Origin: DAORHV01 sp964513925 | GTDB taxonomy: Bacteria; Patescibacteriota; Gracilibacteria; Peribacterales; Peribacteraceae | Assembly (NCBI GenBank): GCA_964513925.1 | Contig: CAZENR010000034.1 | Location: 1-9,282, forward strand | Reading direction: 5' to 3' | DNA length: 9,282 nt | Shown: in pieces, positions 1-5,951 of the stretch | Layout of the letters: each line of letters starts with the position of its first letter | Position numbering within the stretch: position 1 is the stretch's first letter | Notes under the pieces: model-generated | Database searches by the model: none | The model's input: the letters and a program-made list of their open reading frames with translations, nothing else | What the model was told of the DNA's origin: nothing | Position numbers and translations under genes: made by a program

Positions 1-1
1 C

Positions 2-2254
2 ATCATCAGTTCGTACTACCGCCACTATTCCGGGCCGCTCTTGTACAACCTGGGCGTGAACATCCGCGAAGTGAAGCATGGGGACACAATTCAAGAATGG
101 AAGGTGCGCGGCGAATGTTACGAGTACTACGACGTAAGCATGGATGGCGCGCCCAACGGCGAGGACTGGGAGCCATATATCAGCACGATGTTCGACGAGA
201 AGTGCGAGTTGATCATCGGCACTGGCGAAGACGACAGTATCGACCCGCATCAGCAACATCCGCTTAAGCCGGAATGGAAGCCCGGCGACCATATTAGTGG
301 CAACAACAACACGCAGAAGGAGAACTACATGCCCGAAGTAGATATTTCCGAGCCAGCGCGCGGCGGGCGCACCACCCCCGGAGGGCAAATAGGCTCGCCT
401 CCCGAAGCTGATGCCTGGCTCTACGACGACCAGTCCACACTGGCGATGCTGGACAACCGCAAGGTACAGCACGTGCAACGCCTGTTCGAGGACCCGAGCG
501 ATCCAAGCGGGTTTTTGGACGCGCTTTTGGAAACCAAAGTTCGCGGCGGGAAAACTGTGGCGCCCGGCGGCAGGAGCGATGCCTTCGACGATACTGCGGA
601 ACGGGAATTCAGTGAGTGGTGGGAAAAGCAGCAAAAAGAGCTCCTGAAGCTGATTCGAGACCCGACGGTGAAGTTGATCATGCCGCCGCGCTTCTTGGTG
701 GGCCTCAGCGAAGATGACCCGCTCATCCGCATGGCAACCGGCCTTGTGCAGCAACCAAGCGGCAACGTGGAAATGACATTGCGGGCCGGGCCGGATGAGC
801 TGGGTGCCGTGCTGAAATCATTCCAGCAGTTTTACATCACGCCCATTCGCGAAGTGCGCATACCCATCTTGGTGCCGCTAGCTTCGCGCAGTGAGCTGAA
901 TTCACGCAAGGCCGAATGGAAGCTGTGGAAGCAGCACAACCCCTCCATTGCCGGACAGGCCGATCCATTGATCGACAAGATTGATGAGTACCTCGCGGCT
1001 ATCGAGCGCGTGCGTCTTACGCGCTTGGCATTAGCAGGACGGCTGCAAAAAATGTACGAAGTGCAAACTGAAATCCGTGAGTTCTTTGGCGAGTGGTACG
1101 TAACCAACAGCCAAATTTTGCTGGATGCCGCGCAGGCGTCCATCGAGCGCCAGAAGCTCAAGACTGTTTGGCGCAAAACGCAAAAGGCGTGGCTGCAAGC
1201 CGATGCATGTCAGATTCTGTGGTGCAGCAACCAGCGGTACTCCGCACCGGTGTATACGCTGCTGGACAACTGGTGGCGCCAAAAAACACTGCCGGAAGAT
1301 AGTCCGATTATGACGCGAGATCGCGATGATCTCCCCGAGCCACCCACGCTGGAGGGACTTGCGCCGGACACCCCGGACAAGAGCTACGACTTCTCCTACA
1401 TGGGCTTATCGCAAAACCAATGGCGCGTGCCGGTACTGTGGCCGGTCAGCGTGCGCTTAAGCATTCCGCTGCCGCCAACGTACAAAGACAGCACTCCTTC
1501 TCCGGCTAGCGAATATCCTTCGCTACCCGACTATCCGGATGAAACCGCATTCGATGGTTTGCCCGTCCCTACCGTGCGCCTGCCAGACCAGACGTTCATC
1601 GATACCATTCCGCTGCCAGACCTGCAAACCGCCAAGCGCAAGCTCATGCTTATTCGCGAAATGATCGAAGGCATTCCGGTCACACAACAAGAGCAGGAAG
1701 AGCAAGAAGAACAAAACGGCAACTCCTCGGCGGAAAGCGGTACAGATACCTTCCCGACATTCCGAGACAGCATGCGCGGGGCATACTGCCGCATGCAGCC
1801 CAGCGTGCTCACCCCGCCCTCGAAAGAAGAGGACATCGCCATAGACGAAGACCGCGGGAACCCAGTGAAGATCATCCACACGGAAACGGATTTGATGGAG
1901 CGCGCCGGTCGCCTGTGGGCGCGCTGGATGCCGCAGCGGCGCGAAGACTACGCAGGCCGCATCATCCGCGTTGGCGAGAAGTACCCAGACGAGGAAGATC
2001 CGCCGCCATGCAAGGACGACGTCGTGTGCATCCCCATGCCCGACGAACAGTTTAAGGGTTGGAAATGGCAGTGGTTCACACCGCTGCACGAGGGATCATT
2101 TGAATCCATCGTGAACGACATCCGCGATCTCACGCTGCCGGAAAATGAAACTGAGAACCCGTTTGCGGATTCCAATGTATCGCTGCTGGAGCGACTCTTC
2201 CCTAAGCTACAGGTACCCATAGATATCAAGCTCAATCCTCCACCGCAGGACTAG
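2..2254 (+). CDS. Gene 1: large unrecognised protein, 5' end missing
   Basis: The frame is open from base 2 to a TAG at 2252-2254, giving 750 residues in the window with no stop upstream, so the true start lies to the left. The first possible start inside the window is a TTG at 41 with no ribosome site before it, and I do not favour it. I recognise no family. Visible parts, numbered from base 2: a tryptophan-rich, charge-rich helical stretch at about residues 299-427; a proline-rich section at about 444-540 with LP and PLP steps; a Q/E-rich low-complexity tract at about 561-573; and a C-terminal part rich in acidic residues, Pro and Trp. It has seven cysteines in the window and no clear membrane helix. 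Being first in a run of coupled genes for exported proteins, it may itself be exported, but its N-terminus cannot be seen, so this is inference. The reading frame is secure; the function is unknown. Confidence 0.85.
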   Translation: MISSYYRHYSGPLLYNLGVNIREVKHGDTIQEWKVRGECYEYYDVSMDGAPNGEDWEPYISTMFDEKCELIIGTGEDDSIDPHQQHPLKPEWKPGDHISGNNNTQKENYMPEVDISEPARGGRTTPGGQIGSPPEADAWLYDDQSTLAMLDNRKVQHVQRLFEDPSDPSGFLDALLETKVRGGKTVAPGGRSDAFDDTAEREFSEWWEKQQKELLKLIRDPTVKLIMPPRFLVGLSEDDPLIRMATGLVQQPSGNVEMTLRAGPDELGAVLKSFQQFYITPIREVRIPILVPLASRSELNSRKAEWKLWKQHNPSIAGQADPLIDKIDEYLAAIERVRLTRLALAGRLQKMYEVQTEIREFFGEWYVTNSQILLDAAQASIERQKLKTVWRKTQKAWLQADACQILWCSNQRYSAPVYTLLDNWWRQKTLPEDSPIMTRDRDDLPEPPTLEGLAPDTPDKSYDFSYMGLSQNQWRVPVLWPVSVRLSIPLPPTYKDSTPSPASEYPSLPDYPDETAFDGLPVPTVRLPDQTFIDTIPLPDLQTAKRKLMLIREMIEGIPVTQQEQEEQEEQNGNSSAESGTDTFPTFRDSMRGAYCRMQPSVLTPPSKEEDIAIDEDRGNPVKIIHTETDLMERAGRLWARWMPQRREDYAGRIIRVGEKYPDEEDPPPCKDDVVCIPMPDEQFKGWKWQWFTPLHEGSFESIVNDIRDLTLPENETENPFADSNVSLLERLFPKLQVPIDIKLNPPPQD
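2247..2250 (+). promoter_or_regulatory. Ribosome binding site of gene 2
   Basis: AGGA lies 6 nt before the ATG at 2257, inside the last codons of gene 1. It is the only convincing Shine-Dalgarno site in the block. The starts of genes 3, 4 and 5 and of dnaE lack one, which suggests coupling or leaderless initiation for those genes. Confidence 0.6.
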
Positions 2255-2256
2255 CC

Positions 2257-3042
2257 ATGAAACATGCGTTCTACCGCCTACTGGCATTCGCACTTCTACC
2301 ACTGCTGCTGCAAGGCGCGCTGCCAGTGCATGCCGAAGGTGAAGACTTGAATGTGGAAAGCTGTCGCGAAGCGGTGGTATCCGCTCTCTCGTTTGTACAC
2401 GATGAGTATCGCAGCGTGTTATTCGGCAGCAGGGAAGACGCGGACGGAAAGTACATCTCGAACACCGGCGGCGAGGTGGATGAGGAGCGCATTGGTATTT
2501 TCGAACGCCGCTACCGCGATACCAGTGAGCTTATTTGGCCCATCGTGGAATCGTATCGCGTCATGCGCTGTCGCAGCTTATACGTCTGCCGGCTGATGGA
2601 ATTATCTCTCACGAAGAGGGAGGACGAGAACGATCAGTTAAACTTGCATTTACTTGGCTGTGCAGCACGTACTGCTGAGCCTATCGACTTGTGTTCGTTC
2701 GGTGATGCCGGGTCGCTCCCGGATGCAAACGTGCTCACCACGGAGTGTAAGCAGTTGGTAGAGGACAGCCTAACTATGGAACAAGCGGTACTGCGTTTGG
2801 CTGTGGCCTACGACTCCGGCTACCGCGGGGCTTTGCAGTTTGTGGGCATGGCTGACTGGATGATGAAAGACTTCCCCAAGCGCGCGTTCCTGCCGCTGAG
2901 AGCAATGGTCAACATGCTCGGCAAGCTCTACCAAATTCCCTGCTTCTCGGGTCAGTGCGATCTGCCTGACACATCCGATATCCAACTCCCCGGCCCGAGC
3001 GGTTTCGATCCGAATTCCGGCGACAGCGCCACCCTGGACTAA
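2257..3042 (+). CDS. Gene 2: secreted Cys-rich protein, unrecognised
   Basis: This encodes 261 residues. The start is supported by AGGA 6 nt upstream and by a textbook signal peptide: Lys and Arg at 2-7, a Leu/Ala-rich core at about 8-22 and a V-H-A cleavage site, so the mature protein would begin near Glu27. The mature part has eight cysteines, an even number that fits disulfide bonds outside the cytoplasm, and looks mostly helical. A short EDADG run (residues 60-64) resembles half of a DxDxDG loop but lacks the first Asp. The motifs GYRGAL (188-193) and FLPLR (211-215) resemble short stretches in genes 4 and 5. The end is a Pro/Gly/Asp-rich tail. The gene starts 2 nt after gene 1 stops and ends 6 nt before gene 3, so it is co-transcribed. 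I recognise no family. Confidence 0.85.
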   Translation: MKHAFYRLLAFALLPLLLQGALPVHAEGEDLNVESCREAVVSALSFVHDEYRSVLFGSREDADGKYISNTGGEVDEERIGIFERRYRDTSELIWPIVESYRVMRCRSLYVCRLMELSLTKREDENDQLNLHLLGCAARTAEPIDLCSFGDAGSLPDANVLTTECKQLVEDSLTMEQAVLRLAVAYDSGYRGALQFVGMADWMMKDFPKRAFLPLRAMVNMLGKLYQIPCFSGQCDLPDTSDIQLPGPSGFDPNSGDSATLD

Positions 3043-3048
3043 CAACCT

Positions 3049-4080
3049 ATGACTCGCCACGCCTCAACATCGGCATCGCGAAAACCTCACGCCCCTGCAG
3101 GAATGGAGCGGCTGTGGATAGGCATGTTGGCGCTCATCTTGGGTATGAGCATTCCTGTATTTGGCTCACAACTCATCAAGGCACAAACGGCTGCCAGCGC
3201 GGGATCGTCGTCATCGCTCTCGGACTTGGACGATCACCGCAGCTGCACGTCGAGCGGAACGATCTTCTTCGGCATTCGGCGCCCCATCGACGCGATCAAT
3301 TTGTTCCAGCAGCTCGCATCCGGCGTCGTGGCGGAGCGCGAGCAAATCTTGCGAGACGTCACGCTCTGGGAATGTTTCGATGGGTCCGACGGCATTCAGC
3401 CGCCACCATCTCCACTGCTACAGAGTCTCGCATCGCAGCTACCTGGATGGCACTACAAATACACCACCGATGTAGCGGGTTTGGGCATGCAGACCACCTA
3501 CGTCCCCAAGCCGGTCTACTTTGAATCATTCGCCTCCATTTTGATGGAGCTGGAAAGGGAGTACGAGTGCAAGTTGGCCGAATTCCAGCCCGAAAGCGTG
3601 CTAACCGTACGCACAGACCAGGATTTGGATGGCCCCGACGGTGCGGCAAACTCCGCTGGATCAAACTACTGCTGCGAAAAAGAGACATACCTTTGCGTGG
3701 ATGCTAATGCGCCAGACACAAACGGCAATCTGCCCGAGTGCGATCCGGACCGCTACCAAGGGCCGGATCCGGTGTGCAACACGGAGTGTACGGTAAGCGA
3801 CCACTTCGACAACTTTGGCATGCGGATCCAGAACAACTTCGAGCGCATGAACCGCGAGCGCAAACGTGCCCGCGTGGCAGTTGAGCGCAGCATCATCACC
3901 CTGCGTTCGCTGGAGATGTCTGTCGTGTTTGCGGTTCAAATGTCGTGCTTCCAGCGAGCTGGATTGGATATTAAAAACGAATTGGCACTCATGGCGGACG
4001 GCACCAGTTGCATGCCGAAGATTTGGGACTCGGTGAACTCGCTGCACGACCTGAAATCCGAATCTCCTCCCGAGCTGTGA
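3049..4080 (+). CDS. Gene 3: membrane-anchored or secreted Cys-rich protein, unrecognised
   Basis: This encodes 343 residues ending in TGA. One hydrophobic segment at about residues 22-39 follows a long basic N-terminus and is either a signal anchor or a signal peptide cut near Ala45. An alternative start is Met19 (base 3103), which gives a more classical short signal peptide; neither start has a good ribosome site, and I keep 3049 because it lies 6 nt after gene 2. Eleven cysteines follow, six of them clustered at residues 208-247 (208, 209, 216, 231, 243, 247). Just before the cluster is a DxDxDG loop at 190-195. The C-terminal third is a basic, probably helical segment (about 263-300) with two further Cys. 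The stop shares its A with the start of gene 4. I know no family with this layout; an extracytoplasmic structural or binding role is inference. Confidence 0.82.
   Translation: MTRHASTSASRKPHAPAGMERLWIGMLALILGMSIPVFGSQLIKAQTAASAGSSSSLSDLDDHRSCTSSGTIFFGIRRPIDAINLFQQLASGVVAEREQILRDVTLWECFDGSDGIQPPPSPLLQSLASQLPGWHYKYTTDVAGLGMQTTYVPKPVYFESFASILMELEREYECKLAEFQPESVLTVRTDQDLDGPDGAANSAGSNYCCEKETYLCVDANAPDTNGNLPECDPDRYQGPDPVCNTECTVSDHFDNFGMRIQNNFERMNRERKRARVAVERSIITLRSLEMSVVFAVQMSCFQRAGLDIKNELALMADGTSCMPKIWDSVNSLHDLKSESPPEL
3616..3642 (+). other. DxDxDG calcium-loop-like motif in gene 3
   Basis: Residues 190-198 read DQDLDGPDG, which matches the DxDxDG core of EF-hand, dockerin and thrombospondin type-3 calcium loops. 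It sits ten residues before a six-Cys cluster, as in TSP3-like calcium and disulfide modules. Calcium binding is inferred, not shown. Confidence 0.5.
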
Positions 4081-5951
4081 TGCTACGCCGCGCCATTATC
4101 GGCTTGCTGCTTACTCCGCTGCTACTTGCGGGAGGCGTGGCACGCGCATCCGCAGCGGGCAGCACGTCGATGTTCGACATCTTCTTCACCGATGCTCTTG
4201 AGCAAACGCGTAAGCCGCTGATTGTCGATGAAAAAATCGAGGAATTTATCATCCATGAAATGGAATCCTGGGAGGAGAACGGTATCCTGCTCTACCCCAG
4301 CGATATTCGCGCCGCACAGCTGAATGACGTGGGTGTTTTGTGCAGCGACAAGCTGGACTTCCGCACGTTCCAAGAGTTGAAATTCAGTCTTGGTGGACTG
4401 ACGGAAGGCGTGGGCTGCGATTCGCTGCGCAATGCAATCCTGTCGCTGCTCGATACAGAAACGGAAATTAACGTACTTGGCGACAACCTCACCATCATCG
4501 CCAACGGCGGATCGCTGGCATTCAGCGACCAGCCGAATCGGCCTGCAAACATCGGTTTCTCCACCCTGCTCACCACGCGTGTATGGACGGGGACCGGCAC
4601 GAACATTCTTCCTTGGCCCGATGCCGCCAATGACCATGTGGAGAACAGGTTGATTCCCGAACTTGCAGAAGACCGAGTGGATGACGCCATGATGTGGGTC
4701 TATCAACACGGTTACTTCCGCCAGAAGCGTGAGGCAGATCCCGAATTAAATGCAATAAATCTGGATCGTGACAACGATGGATACACGGTTGGCATGGCAC
4801 TCGAGGAGCTGGCAGGTATTTTGAATATTCGCCAAAACGAGTACACCAAAAAAGGTGAGTTCGTTGTGCCGAAGATGGGTAACCTCAAAAACGTCGGGTT
4901 ATGGGCGAGGGCGGATGATCTGGGAATTATGTGGATCTATCCGAACCATTTCATGCGCATGGAAAGCATAGAACCAGCCGATGAGTACCCTGAATACGAC
5001 GAAGACCAGGGTGACAGACTGGCGTATCCTTTCACGTACGCAGGCAATGTCACCTTACCTGACGATATCCGCAGCCCACTCTGCAGCCGTAGCGCCGCGC
5101 GACTGGGGTATTTGTGTCGCAACGTGCCCAAGCCGGTGGAAAACTGCTCCGGTGCGGACACCGAGGATGAACTGAATTTGATTCGCTGCGACGAAGAAGA
5201 GCGCGAGACCATCGACGGTCCGGAAATTTGTCACGACATCAACGTCCTGTTCAAAGACGACGGTACATCGCTCTGGGACCCCAACAACCCTCAGCAGGTA
5301 AACCCCGCGCTGACCCCAGCGGACGTGCGGCATATTTGCAGCCCAGAGAATCGCGTCATGTACAAAGACGAAATTCTCGGCCATGCGTGCTACACCGCAT
5401 TCTGCGTGGCACAGTCGCACAGCGGACACACGCTAGTCACGAACCGCAGCCCCAACTTGGTATCGGAAGCCACATCTCCATACCTGGCTTGCATGCGGCA
5501 AGATCCGCATTTGGGCCTGTATTCCGAATTGGCACAAATGACCCCCTTCGCGCTGCCCTCCTACATTGGGCACCACTTGGCACAGGAGTACGAACGCGAG
5601 TACTGCGCAATTACCGGCTTACCTCCTCACCCTATAGCCGGCTACTGCGGCTATCGGGAAAATCGTCGCTTCAATTCGCCGCTGTACACATTCGAAGCCA
5701 CAACGAATAACGCCAAGGAAGAATTGCGCATCACGAAGGAGGACCAAGACATCTACTTCGGCATCGCGGCGGTTATTGGCTACCGAGCAGCATTGGATCA
5801 GTGGATCCCGGTACAGCGAAAAATGGTGGGAAGCATTGCCACCTCTATTCAGGAAACCGCCACACTCCTGCGTGAACTCAGCCGCGCACCACTTACCAAA
5901 ACCCCTTGCCCGTGGACGGGGCCGTTCCCCCGCAGCACCCCAAGCTCATAA
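4080..5951 (+). CDS. Gene 4: large secreted Cys-rich protein, unrecognised
   Basis: This encodes 623 residues. I start it at the ATG at 4080, which overlaps the stop of gene 3 by one base (TGATG), because a clean signal peptide follows at once: MLRR, a Leu/Ile core at about 6-19, and cleavage after A-R-A or A-S-A near residues 23-25. An in-frame ATG at 4008 would put 24 charged residues in front and is rejected. The mature protein has fourteen cysteines, twelve of them in the C-terminal half. A DRDNDG calcium-loop-like motif lies at 229-234. Near the C-terminus is a helical, mildly hydrophobic segment (about 558-605) containing GYRAAL and WIPVQ, similar to short stretches in genes 2 and 5. 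The protein ends in a Pro-rich tail. The TAA stop is followed directly by the ATG of gene 5 in the same frame. No enzyme motif or named family is recognised. Confidence 0.85.
   Translation: MLRRAIIGLLLTPLLLAGGVARASAAGSTSMFDIFFTDALEQTRKPLIVDEKIEEFIIHEMESWEENGILLYPSDIRAAQLNDVGVLCSDKLDFRTFQELKFSLGGLTEGVGCDSLRNAILSLLDTETEINVLGDNLTIIANGGSLAFSDQPNRPANIGFSTLLTTRVWTGTGTNILPWPDAANDHVENRLIPELAEDRVDDAMMWVYQHGYFRQKREADPELNAINLDRDNDGYTVGMALEELAGILNIRQNEYTKKGEFVVPKMGNLKNVGLWARADDLGIMWIYPNHFMRMESIEPADEYPEYDEDQGDRLAYPFTYAGNVTLPDDIRSPLCSRSAARLGYLCRNVPKPVENCSGADTEDELNLIRCDEEERETIDGPEICHDINVLFKDDGTSLWDPNNPQQVNPALTPADVRHICSPENRVMYKDEILGHACYTAFCVAQSHSGHTLVTNRSPNLVSEATSPYLACMRQDPHLGLYSELAQMTPFALPSYIGHHLAQEYEREYCAITGLPPHPIAGYCGYRENRRFNSPLYTFEATTNNAKEELRITKEDQDIYFGIAAVIGYRAALDQWIPVQRKMVGSIATSIQETATLLRELSRAPLTKTPCPWTGPFPRSTPSS
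4764..4781 (+). other. DxDxDG calcium-loop-like motif in gene 4
   Basis: Residues 229-234 read DRDNDG, followed by Tyr-Thr-Val. The Asp at positions 1, 3 and 5 and Gly at 6 fit the core of an EF-hand or dockerin loop. Position 12 is Ala rather than Glu, with Glu two residues later, so it would be a non-canonical loop. Confidence 0.5.

Noticed and set aside
1523..2089. 188-codon open frame on the - strand inside gene 1
   Set aside because: It is antisense to a long continuous coding frame, has no ribosome site or family signature, and is typical shadow composition.
3742..3769. Perfect 7-bp inverted repeat GATCCGG/CCGGATC with a 14-nt spacer in gene 3
   Set aside because: It falls on codons for repeated Asp-Pro-Asp and Pro-Asp-Pro residues, so codon use explains it; no regulatory context is nearby.
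4008..4079. In-frame 24-codon upstream extension of gene 4
   Set aside because: It overlaps the end of gene 3 and would bury a clean signal peptide behind charged residues; the ATG at 4080 overlapping the stop of gene 3 explains the start better.
4078..4080. UGA as a sense codon (Gly), as in some CPR lineages
   Set aside because: Gene 3 ends at this TGA and the next gene begins on it with a good signal peptide; reading through would give an implausible overlapping product.
5896..5951. Possible +1 frameshift near the end of gene 4, where another frame reads a Pro-rich tail past the stop
   Set aside because: The alternative frame runs into gene 5 and gives low-complexity His/Pro/Ala sequence. 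The run AAAACCCC is short, and nothing shows that the annotated tail is wrong.
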